From assembly GCA_025331125.1 (NCBI GenBank), contig JAOALB010000101.1, forward strand, positions 1 through 64,000: a DNA stretch of 64,000 nt. Direction: 5' to 3'. A program made the position numbers and the translations under genes. Positions 25,302 to 37,020 of the stretch are shown in pieces. The first letter of the stretch is position 1, and the number at the start of each line of letters is the position of its first letter. This DNA is from Mycogone perniciosa (taxonomy: Eukaryota; Ascomycota; Sordariomycetes; Hypocreales; Hypocreaceae). Under the pieces are notes generated by a model. The model saw nothing but the letters and a program-made list of their open reading frames with translations. It did no database searches and was not told where the DNA came from.

Positions 25302-27563
25302 ACTTTCCCTATAAGCATTCGCAAATAAAAGAAGCAAATCTTAATAAAACGCTTATTTAGCTAAACCTTTTAATATTAATATTATAATTCCTTAAAGTAA
25401 ACATTAATAATATAAAGAAATATTAAAATAAATGCATTATAAAGAAAAGAAAACTAAAAAGAAAAGAAAAAGCAGAATTACTACTATTTATACTATTAAT
25501 ATCCTTATATTCAATCTATATTAAATTATTCTCCCTATATTAAAACTGCTGTAATTAAATAGTTTTATCCCAGTAACCTATATTTATTGCTAGGCATTTT
25601 AAGCTACTATCTACTTATCTTATATTAATTATCCTATTACTTAAATAAGTGCGCAGACTTATTCTTAGATATTATCCTAAACCGATTTATTTATTAATCC
25701 TAGCAGGGTTAAGCTACAGTATATATTTAAGGCTGTAATTCTCTGAATTTAAGGATATTAAGGTATCTTTTTTCCTATTATTACCGTAAAAGCTACTATT
25801 ATAGCCTATCCTTTTTTGCCTAGTTTCGCAAAGCTTTTTTTATTTTTTTTTATTGCCTTTTAATTAAGCTTTATAATTACTCCTAAAACTCTTTCCTTTT
25901 TTAAATTTTAATTATCCTTTAATTTATTAAAAAAACTATTACTTTCTTTAAAAAAAGTTAAATCCTCTTTTAAACTTTCTATATCCTTTAATAATACTAG
26001 CGCAGTAAATGGAGGTTTTATAGGTTATAGCGTTATTAAAAAACGCATAAATTTACTTTTAGTTATTAATCCTGCTATTGCCTTTACTATAGACGCTGCT
26101 TAAATAGCTAGGCTAGCAGTATTATTTTATCTTTTCGCTATTAATATAGTCTATAAGGCTAAGGAGAATACTTTTCTTTTTCTTAACTGCAGCTAACTTA
26201 ATTATATAATAGTAGGTATAGGTATAGTTAAAGTTAAAGGTTAAGTCCTGGAAGTTAACTATAAATATTATATCCTGGCTTATTCGCATACTACCAGGAG
26301 AATAAACAATTACTGGGGAAAGCTATTATTATAGCAGATTAAACAGTTCTCCTTTATAGAGTCATTTACCAGCACTTTAAAATCCACTAAACACTACTTG
26401 CTAATCTTTATTATATTCCTCTTATAAGTTATTTTTAAAGGTATTTATTAGCCTTAATATAGCTTAATTAAATAATACTTAAGCGAAAAAGGCAGGATAT
26501 CCTTTATTTTTACTTTAAAGTCTATAACTGCAAGTTTATTCGCAGCTATTACTTAATGTAAAACCTAAACTATATCTATATAGCTTTTAATAAAATTCCT
26601 AGGGTATAAGTATTAGCATTAATCTTAAAGTAGAAGTTTAAACCCTTTTAAGTTAATTGTCTGGTATTTTTTAAAGTTAAAAGAGATTAAAACTCTGCTT
26701 AAAGGTTTTGCCAGTTAACTTAACTTAATAATAATAAGTCCTTAAAGTATCTATTAAATCTAAAATAGGCTTAGGTAGCTGTATTTATTAGACCTAGGTT
26801 ATTTTATATATAGAACTATATAAAAGTTAAATAAGTAAGGGAATCCGGCTTTTTTAAATATATAGGCCTATAGGTTAAGGAATTATTATATATAGTATTT
26901 ACAGTTATCCCTATTAAAGTTAAAGTAATAAAGGTACCTTTATTTATCGAAAATATAAGCGCATTAATATTAAAGAAAATAAATAAAACTTATAACGATT
27001 TATTTTCTTTCTGTAAAGCTTTAAAAGTGCTATAGTCTATTAGGGATCTTAAAAGCTTAAAATGTTATTTAATTAAAAGCAGCTATACTTTTAAATGCAT
27101 TTTAAAATACTAAAATCTTTATCTAGGCAGCTTTCATTATTAATAGTCCTTTTACTATTATATAAAGTATTACATTTAAGTTAAAGTTTACTGCTTAATA
27201 GTTACAGGAAAGGTTATATAGGAAATTATAAATGTCAGTAATATAAAAAGGCTATATAAGTTCTTTAATATTTAATATCTATAAAAGTTTATTATAATAT
27301 AAGGTACTATCAATAAGTAATTTATTAATAGGTAACTGCAGGCAGCTATTAATATACTAGTTAAGTTAAAGGTAGATTTATATTAGTTAATAGCTATACT
27401 GGCTTGCTAGTAAACTATTAATAAGGTTTTATTCTTTTAGCTTAAAGAAATTGCTAGCGCGGCTAAAGGATACTTAGCTAATATAGTAAGGAAATAGAGT
27501 TTTTAGTTTACCTTTTATAGGTTAGAAAAATAAAGTAAAAAAGTATAGGTCTTTTTTTGAAGT
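25302..27563 (+). pseudogene. Plus-strand frame inside inner element, antisense to its pol
   Basis: The clearest part, 27,336-27,563, reads in one plus-strand frame as LQAAINILVKLKVDLY, LIAILAC, then LKEIASAAKGYLANIVRK and FTFYRLEK, ending in TGA. All interruptions are TAA or TAG at likely Gln positions. Upstream, about 26,250-26,700 is also readable on this strand (LFAYYQENKQLLGKAIIIAD). No domain is recognised. The frame runs against the element's own gag-pol, so it is either an antisense accessory gene carried by the retrotransposon or host DNA captured or inserted there. The exact start is unknown. Confidence 0.35.
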
Positions 27564-27599
27564 AAGATATTATAGTAAAGAAAAAGGGGGGGTTAAGTA

Positions 27600-28215
27600 A
27601 AATTAAATAATTATAAAATAAAATTTAAGTTAAAGGCAATATTTAAGCTAGTATAAAATAGATTTTTAAAAGGTAAAAGAGAAGAAAAAAAGAGTATAAT
27701 ATTACTTTTTATCTTTTTATAGGCGCAAGTATATAGTTTAATATATAAAGTAATTTTCTTTATTATATATAAATTACTGCTCCTTTAAAGTAACCTTTTA
27801 TACTTTACTCGCCTTTTTCTCTTTTTTCTTTTCTATTTTTCTTTTACTTTCTTTTCTTTTTCTTTATTTTATTATTTAATTATAAACAATCCTATTAAAA
27901 AGGGCTATTATTAATTGCCTAATATAACCGACTTTATTAATACGCCTATTACTAGTAAAAAGACTTTTAGGGAGATTTCTTTATCCTAAAAGGGTTAAAC
28001 TTAACTTTACTTTCCTACTTAACCGTCTACCCTAAATAAAGCTTTAGTAAATAGGTATTATTTAATCGATATCTTTACTTTAACTCTCTTTAAATTTAAA
28101 AGTATTTTATTATTTAGATTATTGGTAGTGTAAATATTAGTCGGTTAAACCTGCTAATTTATTTAAAGGTTGCCTTTTCCCTTTTATTTAAATCCTTTTT
28201 ATCTTTATTATCTTT
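27600..28215. other. Low-complexity A/T and pyrimidine-rich spacer
   Basis: Lies between the two plus-strand frames of the inner element. It holds purine-rich then pyrimidine-rich tracts (GAAAAAGGGGGGG near 27,580; long CT-rich runs at 27,790-27,880). Nothing coding was followed here. Confidence 0.4.
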
Positions 28216-28219
28216 TATA

Positions 28220-29200
28220 AAAGGTTATACTTTTAAAGAATACTTTTAGCGTTATGCCTTTAAAGGTTCCTAGTCTTATCTTTAACATATTACATATACT
28301 ATTAAAAGAAAGATATTTAAACTAATCTATATCCTAGCAAAGATTTTATATATTTATAGGTAATTCTTTTATACTCTTTTTAAATGGATAAAGTATATTA
28401 AGGCCCTGTTTATATTATTTTATAGGCAGTGTAATCCTTAGTTCTATTAAAGGTGCCTTTAAACTTAGTTTATTACTATTATAGCTGTTAAAGAGTATAT
28501 CCTATTTCCTTTTCACGACTATATCTCTATTCCAGGTTTCTAGTAAAGGGACTATTCGAATTGCCTTTAATCTAAGGCCTCTTTATATACTTAGTAATAT
28601 TTTCCTAGCTACTAGCCTTAATAAAGTAACCGAGGTATAGCTACTACTTTTTTTAAAAGAGATTAAGCACTTTCCTTTATTAAGCTAATAGCCCCTAGTT
28701 ATTTTAATCCTTTAATAGCCTCTTATCTTATAAAGCACTTCTTTTATTTTACTAGGAATAAAAAAGTAAAGAGTTAAGCAATTTAATAGGTTTAGAAATT
28801 TATTTTAGCCTTTACTATTAAAGTAAAAAGTTAATATAAGTAAAGTAGTTAATAAACTATTTAATTTTATAGTTCTTTTCTTTATAGTATAATTAAGTTA
28901 TACTTTTTATAGGTAGGGCAGTAAACTTTAATTTAGCGGCTATCTTTTCCCCTTTAAAAATAGTATTTAATAACTGTTTTTAAGAATATTATGTTTTACT
29001 CCCGCTTATATATCCTTTATATAAAGGTAATTATCCCGACTTATTTTATTTATCTTAAAAATCATTACTTTAAAGTATTATAAGGGACCGCGTTTTAGTT
29101 AATATATCTCCTCCTCCTTTAATCTATAAATATATATCCTAGTTTTCGGCCGGATTATTTAATTTAATAACCTATATGCCCTTTTAGCAGTTAAAGGGTT
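28220..29200 (+). pseudogene. Second plus-strand frame inside inner element
   Basis: From 28,220 one plus-strand frame stays readable for over 200 codons, with stops only as TAA and TAG: KGYTFKEYF, ITYTIKRKIFKLIYILAK, LFKWIKYIKALFILFYRQCN, VKEYILFPFHDYISIPGF, ALSFIKLIAPSYFNPLI and YLIKHFFYFTRNKKVK. It is not recognised and shows no retrotransposon motif. It lies downstream of integrase in the element's own orientation but on the opposite strand. Together with the frame at 25.3-27.6 kb it accounts for the element's extra length. Confidence 0.4.
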
Positions 29201-29299
29201 ACTATAATATTCACTAAGTTCTTAACTATTAACAATCTTAATTATAGCTTTATTAACTACTTTATCTTTAAATATATTATTGCCTGTCTTTAGGCTTTC

Positions 29300-32200
29300 G
29301 TCTATATAGGGTTCTTTATTATTTTCAGCTATCTACTAGTTAAATTTATCCTTTATAAACTTCTTTAAATATTCCTTTAAGTAGGTTTTATTAAATGGAA
29401 TCCTATTTAATATTTTTAGCCTGTAAGCTTTTATTATTCCCGCTTAAGACTTAATCCTAAATAGTCTTAGCTAATATATTCTTAACTTCATATCTCTTAA
29501 CAGGTCCCTCTAGCATTTTGCGTTATAAAGCAGGATAAAGTTATTAAAGAGGAGAGGCTTAATTACTTTCTATAAAAAGTATTAATTATTAGCGTTTATC
29601 CTTTTAGCCAATATTTAATAGAATACTATTACTCTCTTTTAGGCTATTTTTATATTTTCTTCTTTTCTTTTTAAAATATAAATATATACTATTAATTAAT
29701 CTTCTATTATATAAACCTTATCTTAATCGATTAGCCGCTAAGTAAGCAGTTTTACTTTTAAAGGGAAAATTAGTTTTTAGCTGAATAATAGGTAGAATGT
29801 AAAGTATCCTATTAAGCCTTTTATAGTATATTTATCGGCTATAATTACTTTATCTAGGTTCCAGAATTACTTTTTATCGCGTCCAGCTATTTTTGCTAAT
29901 ACTAATATTAAGATTTAATAACCAACCTTTATAAAGGCATTAGCTTTAAGGTTATATATTAATATCTAGATAATCTTAATACCTAGATCAGTTAATACCT
30001 ATAGGAGTATTTTCTTTATTTTAAGTCCTTTATCTATAACAGCTTAAATTATTATGCTAAATCAGTAAATCTACTTAAAAATAAACTTTATTATTATTGC
30101 AGATAATAAAATTAATATAGGTTTTACTTTTACCTATTTATAAAAGTTATATTTTTTTTTAAATAAATAAATATATCTATAGTCACTTAAGATATATTAG
30201 GTATTAAAATAGACTTTCTTTATAAGTTTAGTTAGTTTTATTACTATAGCTGGTTCCTTAAAGCAGTATAGGTTTAAGCCTTAGTATTAAAGGCATAATA
30301 TAATAGCTTTGCATATATTATTCTATATTTATAGCTACTAGTATCTTTTCTTTAAAAATTAGAAAATTACTTTTTATCCTTTATAACCTATTTCCGCGTA
30401 ATACTATTAAACAGCTGTTTTCTTTATAGTTAAAGTATTAAAGATAAATGCAGGCTAGTGGCAGTATTTTATTAGTTTAGCCTATAACCTCTTATCTTTT
30501 ACATAAAACCTTTTTACTTTATTTTTTAATTATTAAAAGTCTGCAGCTAAAAGATTAAATAGTCTCTGTATTATTTAAAAGTATTATATAATTTACTGGG
30601 ATTTTTCGCTATACTCTTCTCCCAGTAAAGTAAATAAAATTATACCTAAATGTATATTTATAAAATCTTTTAAGTCCCTTTTTTTCTAAGCTTTAACTTT
30701 ATCTGCAGCAGTTACCAGTTTATAAAATAGGGCGTCCGCTATAATATTTTCTTTCTTTAAAATATATTTAGCTATAAAGTTAAAAAAAAGGATATAGTTA
30801 ATCCATTAGGTTATATACCTGTTAAAGATATTATTAATCCTATTATTTATTTAATTAATAACTACTTTAGCATTTATCTCTAATATAAATAAGAGTCTGT
30901 AAATATAAATATATAGCCTTTTAAAGGCTTAAAGTAAAGCTTTACACTCTTTTTTTATAATATTATACTTTATTTCTAATAAAAGCCAATACCTGCTTTT
31001 ATACTAAATTAAGCGTCTTTTTCTTTTTATAATTTATATTAAAACTGCCCCCTAGCCTATTATACTAGCATCGACTATTAAGATTACCTCCCTATATTCT
31101 TTACTTATATTTAATATTATTAATATTAAAGTAAAGGTAATAAATTCTTTAAGTTTATTTATAGTTTACTGCTGCTTTTTAATTTATCTTTAAAGGGCAT
31201 CTTTCTTTAATAAACTAGTTAAAGGCTTTATAATCCAGGCAAAGTATTTAATCTAGTATTTATAGTAGTTAACTAAACTAAAAAAAGATTAAACTTTATT
31301 AATAATTTTACAGTTCTTTTATTTTTTAATTTTAATAATTTTCCTAATTACTAGTTACTATCCCTCTATACTATATAAATATCCTATTAACTTAGCTAAT
31401 TTTTAATAAAAGATTAATTTTACTGCCGGGATAGTATATCCTAATAGTTTAATATTAATAAAGGTTTTATCTAGATTCTGGAGGTACTTTAAAATATAGC
31501 GTCGGACCCCAGGCATTGCTTTTTTATTATTATATATAGATTTTAACCCTTATACCGCAATATTATTTAAAAATAGTTAATATACTATAAATATAAGATT
31601 AAATAGTATCCGCAAAATAATATATTAAAATTATACTATTAAGTTTATAGCGCCTATTAAAAGGGTATAGTATCTTAAAAGGCTAATAAGGCTTGCGAAT
31701 ATAATTATATCTTGACTTTTTTTATTAAAAGGGATTTAATTATATCCTAAGAAAAAGTCTAGTAATAATAGTATTATATAGCCTGTAAAATCCTTGCTAA
31801 ATTAGTTAGCGTTTAAGGGAATAAAGGCGTCCCTAATAGTTATTTTATTTATTTATATAATAGAATTAATAAAGTAAAGGCTACTATTTTTCTTTTATAC
31901 TAAAAAGAACAGGTTCCTGTATAGCCTATAGCCTTCTTTTAAAAGGCCTTTTTTAATATAGATTCGCAGTAAGTTAACCACCTTCTTTTCTATCCCTCTA
32001 GGAATTAAAATACTGCTGCTTTGCTAGGCATTATATTCTACTATATAAATAGTCTATAGTAGGGCGATTTTAAGATCTAGTTTTCTTTATTCCGTAAAAT
32101 CCTAAGAAAGTGCTATTTCCCTGTTTTTCAGGATCTGTATAAAGATTGCGGTTTCTTATATTATTAGTTTCCCTTTTATTATTTTTAGGATTGCGGCTAG

Positions 32201-32450
32201 TCGGTCTAGTATAACCCTTAACCCAGTCTTAATAGATAAGAATTTCAGAGTAATATAGTCGGTAAAGGGAGCATTAAAGTCTAAATTATCCTTTACTTTA
32301 TCTTATTTCTTTTATTTCCAATAAAGACTCCCAGTAAAGATAAAACTATTAAACGGCGTATTATCCACTAAGTGGATTTTTATACCTTTCTTTTTATATA
32401 TAGTATTAGTTTTAATCCTTTTATATTTTTATACTCTCTTTTAAAATCTT
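29300..32450 (-). pseudogene. Inner Gypsy pol (RT, RNase H, integrase), degenerate
   Basis: Minus-strand frames match a Gypsy Pol family common in fungi. About 32,330-32,000 gives the pre-RT segment (PFTDYITLKFL; ILIPRGIEKKVVNLLRI). RT follows, with DFFSGYxQ-like sequence near 31,740. The catalytic LDD appears as LNN at 31,562-31,570 followed by IAV and GLKSIYNNKKAMPGVRRYI, typical of the LDDIAVKGPKSxYNNEExxPGVRRYV block. KYLQNLDKTFINIKL follows at about 31,470. RNase H should occupy about 31,200-30,700. The integrase zinc-binding region is seen at about 30,430-30,370 as YYAEIGYKG (usually YYAEIGHRG). Stops are former Gln or Trp codons. Confidence 0.85.
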
Positions 32451-35400
32451 TTCCTTTAATCCTCTATTTCCTTAAACTTTTATACTATCTTTTTTATTGC
32501 TTTTATTTAATCTTTTAAATTATTAGCTAATACTAGTTAAATTAAGTCCTCCCTAGCTTACTTTAACAGTTAATATAAGACCTCTTTTTTAAAAGTAAAT
32601 TAAAGTATTTCCAAGCTTTCTTTTATTTTATTAACTTTATACTTCATTATAAAGTTAATATTTATTTTAGCCTTAAATTATATAATGCCTCCGTTTTATA
32701 TTCTAAACATATAGCTTTTATAACTAAAGTTATAACTTAAATGTTTCCTATTTTATATTTTATATATAAATCCCTATTTTTTAATATATAATTAAATATT
32801 AGCTGCGCAGCTTAAATAAACAGTATCTTAAAGAAAAAAGGCATTAAAACTTTATTTAATGCAATATAAAATCTCACTGCTATTTATATATTACTTATAT
32901 ATACTTAAATAACAGTCTCCCTAGTTATATTTACTTACCTATTATTAAATGCAGTACTAATTATTTAATAAAGGTATACCTTTAAACTATATTTTACAGT
33001 TAGTTAATTAAAAATAATATTTCCTTTTAACTTTAAGTCTATAAATGCTTTAATAAATATACTATTAAGCTGTCTTAACTATACCTATATTTAAAGCAGG
33101 TTTTATAAATGTTTAAAAATCTTTTTTATTTAAACTATATTAATTTAGGCTTTTAATCTTTATTTTTAATTTACTTTATAGTTAATAGTAATATTTAATT
33201 ACTTTAATTTATAAAGGTATACCTTTAATAGTAGTAAAGTATTAAAGTTCTTAAAATTAATTAATTCTTTATTTAAAAATCCCTTTATCTATAAGGATTA
33301 TAAAGGTATAGCTTTAAAATATTGGTTTTATAGTAACTAGATAGTCTATATAGTTAGGTTTATATATATAGCTATTGCGTTTAGTTTCTTTAATAGTTTT
33401 TCTTTAAAAGGGTATTTATAGGCAGAGAGAGATATCATTTAATATAAAGTAAGTTTAGAAACAGTTAAATTAATTTTCCTATAAAACTATATTTTAGTAA
33501 TTCCTTGTAATTTTATAACTAAATCTGCTTTTAAAGTATTTGCGAGTTTTAAAATAGTATTTAAAAGAGTGCTAGTCTTAAACTTAATCGCGTTATTTAA
33601 AATTACAGCTCAGATTAGTATTTTAGCTTACTTTACTCCTAATAATTCCTCCCTATTCCTAATCTTTACTATTCCGCTATCTTTACTGCATTATAGTTTA
33701 AACGGTATAGTCTTTAAGATTACAGGTATAGGGTTTAAATGCAGTTATTCTTTCTCGCTTGGCTACTTTAGTTAAAGTGGCAATAGTTCCTCTTTAGCTT
33801 ATTTATCCGCCTTATTAATTATTTAAATGCGCTTTTATCCTCTATTAACTATAAAGTTAGCGAGGAAAGTTAAATTAAATAATTCTACAGTTAAGCAGTT
33901 TTAGTTATATTTATTTAAGCAGTTCCTAAAGGAATTTATTTTAACTAGGTTTATAAAAATATTTTCAGCCCTTTTTATACTTTTACTATTTTATTTACTG
34001 CTAATTATTTAATCTTTACCTATAAAGCATATAATATTTATTATTAGTCCTTTTATAGGGATTATATTTAACCTTTATAGTAGTTTAATTTTAAATATTT
34101 CCTTATACTTTATTTCTTTATAAACTGTATTAAAATGTTTAGTTTTATAATAGTTTACTTCCTAATTGAAAAAGCTAGGTTCTATCTTCTTTGCAAGTAA
34201 TAGGCTTAGTAAAACTTTATTTTAAGCCTTAACCAATTTTATTTAAAGCGCTAGTATTTTTTATATATAGGTTCCGACAGTTATAATTGCTGTAATAAAT
34301 TAAGCTAAGACTAGGATTTTCTATAAGCTTACCTAAGCCATTTTTGCCTTTAAATTATATATTATAAACCTACAGCTTTTATTATCGGCCAGCTTAGCGC
34401 AGTTTTAAAGGAAATAGCTTTTATCTATATAATACTAATAATATTTTATATTTATAGCTGCCTTTAAATAGTAGTAAAAGAAAGAGTTTAATATATTATT
34501 ATATAAGGGGTCTATTATATTAATATTATTAATAGCAATTATTAATATAAAGAGTCTTTATTTAGGTTTATTACTACTAGTAGTAATATAATAATACTCT
34601 CTTTCCTTTAAATTAATTATTTTAGCCTTTTAGTTAAAGAGATAAACTGCTAGTTTATTAAATTTTTCGGATAAAGCATTTATTTAATCCTTAAGCTATA
34701 AAGATGCACCTAATTCTATAGGTATAGGCTATTGCTTTTTCTGCCTGTTTGAAATTAGGCTTATTTCCGACTTAAATAAATTAAATATATACTTAATTTC
34801 AAAAGGCGTCTTTATAGATTCTTAAAAACAGGCTTTTTAAATATTAAGTTCTATAAGCGTTCTATTATAGAAAAGTGTCCAGACTTTAATATACTTTAAC
34901 TCCTTAAAATCATTAATTTCCTTAATTTCTTTAAAGGCTATTACTAATCGAAGCAGCTCTAATAGTATTACTTTAGTAATATTATAGGAATACAGTATAG
35001 CCGCCCTCTAGTTTCTTTTATTAAACTTCTGATAAAGGTATTAATATTAAAGTAACTAATTTATTGTAAATTATATTTTAATAGGCTTATAATAATAGAG
35101 ATTTCAAAGTTACGCGGTATATAACTTTAATTATTCTTTATTATACTGCTTATAATACTGCATAAACTCCTTTTTAACCTTATCTTAATTAATACTTTCT
35201 TTAATAAAGATTTAGACTATTTTCTATTCTTTTAGTTTTATAAATAGTTTTAGATACCTCCCCCAGTCTTTTATCAGGATTCCCTAATCTTTTATCTTTT
35301 ACTTATAGTTCTTTAAAAACTAGGATACATTTTTACTATTAAACTTACTTATAAGATTTATCTTTATAGGTAGCTTTATTCCTTACATATTCTTAAAAGC

Positions 35401-36630
35401 CTAAGCGAGGAAAAGGAACTTTTAAGAGGGTATTTTCTTATTTTCCGCTAAGGAACTTAATCTTTCCCCAGCTTCGACTGCAATAAATTTAAAAGGTATT
35501 AGTATTAGGCCAGGTATATAATTAAATAATTCCTTTAATCCGGGTTTTAAGGAAAAGGTTATATTTAATACTTTAATAACTAAAAGTTACTTATTTACTT
35601 TTAATCCCTTTATTTAAGGTTAAAATAAGCTATCGGAGTCTTAATTATATAGTCCTTTACTAATAAAATGCCATTTATCCTGCTAGTTTAAGTCATTTAA
35701 CTCGGATATTTAGCCGATATACGCGTATTCCTTTTTTAAGTGAAAAAGGGATACGCTCTTTTAGTAAAAGGGTTATAGCGGAGTATTCCGTTATAATAGT
35801 AAGTTCTTTTATAATAAGGAAAGGTTTTATTTATCTGTTTAAGATAATAGAATTAGCTGTTCTGTTAAGGATAGTTTCCCTTATTAATATTAGTCTCGCA
35901 GTATTAAATTATTATCCTTTCTAAGTCTCTTTTAAATAGCTTTAATATAAGTAAAGGTAGTCTATATATAAAAGATTATAAAAGTAATAAAAATAATATT
36001 TTTATTAAAAGCTAAAGAAAGTCTAGCTAAAAAGGTTAATAAAACTAAAATAAAGTCTTTATATTAAAAGATTAAATAATTAGTCTATTTCTTACTAGTT
36101 CTTTATAATTGCTTTACTAGCTAGCTTATAAGGTTATAAGCGAAATAAGAGTTATAATAATATATCGCTAGTTTAAAGGGGATTATATTATATAAAGTTA
36201 ACTATTTAATTTATATATTTACTTTCGCTATACTAACTAATCCTTCTATAATTTCCCTTAATTCTTTAACCTTCTATCAGCAGGTATTATAAGCTAATAG
36301 CTTTTTAAAATTTCGCTTATTTATTATATTTTAGTGTATTATACCTAGGTTAATTAATCCTAATTCCTGTATTTCGGAAATTGCAATTGAATAACCTATA
36401 TTTTCAGAATCAAGTATTATACTAATCTATATTAACTAGCTGTAATAAAGGGTTTTTAAGCCATTTCTTTTAGCTAATTATCTTATACTCGCCTAAAGAC
36501 TTATTAAAGTTAGCCTATAATTTTATTAATAGTTAAATAAAGGTAGGTTTTAGTGGCAGTATAGAAGTGCCTTTAATAATTGCTTTTTATAATACAATCC
36601 CCGAGATTTCCCTTTATCTTAATCACTAGT
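32451..36630 (-). pseudogene. Inner Gypsy gag/protease region, unreadable
   Basis: By position this 4.2-kb stretch between the right LTR and RT should hold the leader, Gag and protease. I could not see a zinc knuckle or a protease DSG/DTG motif, and RIP is severe. The short plus-strand open frame at 33,569-33,775 has no support as a gene. The length is generous for Gag plus protease, so an additional gene or insertion cannot be excluded. Confidence 0.4.
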
Positions 36631-37020
36631 TTTATTAAAGGGGAATCAATACTCTAAACATATATATACACTAATAATAACTAGAATAAAGCGCAGGAAC
36701 CGCGCTTTTAATAAAACTATAAAGCCGTAATTAAATAATATAAAAGCTAAAAGATACTGCAAATTATTTAATTATAATATCTGCAGTTAAAAGTAATTAA
36801 CAGTTACCTCTTTACGCCTTAACGGCTATAAAAATATAAATAGGGGTAATATATTAAGGGAGAACGCGGGTTAATCCTGTTAAACTAAGTCTATCTATTT
36901 ATCTTTATAATCTTATACCTCCCTAATCTAGTAGTTGCTTAAATAAGCAACTAACTTTACTTAGGTAGGCTAGTAAAAAGCACTATAAATGCATTAAGTA
37001 TATCAGTTACCCCCAACAAA
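36631..37020 (-). repeat. Inner Gypsy 5' LTR (390 bp)
   Basis: Plus-strand sequence TTTATTAAAGGGGAATC ... CCCCCAACAAA, equal in length to the left copy. Its start is more mutated (TATTAAAG for TGTTAACAG) and its end is better preserved. The primer site lies just outside it, at about 36,620-36,630 on the minus strand. Confidence 0.9.

Larger units (their letters stand above)
24912..37020 (-). mobile_element. Inner Ty3/Gypsy element nested in the outer one
   Basis: A 12,109-bp element with two 390-bp LTRs, inserted in the RNase H coding region of the outer Gypsy element. Orientation is minus: RT and integrase remnants read on that strand, a polypurine tract (AGGGAAAG) abuts the left LTR, and a TGGTGATT-like primer site, now TAGTGATT, abuts the right LTR. 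The termini are TTTGTT...AACAAA rather than TG...CA. At 12.1 kb it is much longer than usual. The surplus is a block of about 4 kb between integrase and the left LTR in which the readable frames lie on the plus strand. Confidence 0.9.

Noticed and set aside
27600..27900. Large inverted repeat inside the inner element
   Set aside because: The purine-rich and pyrimidine-rich tracts look complementary in composition but do not align base for base.
33569..33775. 68-codon open frame on the plus strand
   Set aside because: It lies opposite the inner Gypsy gag region, is AT-biased and shows no continuity beyond its ends.
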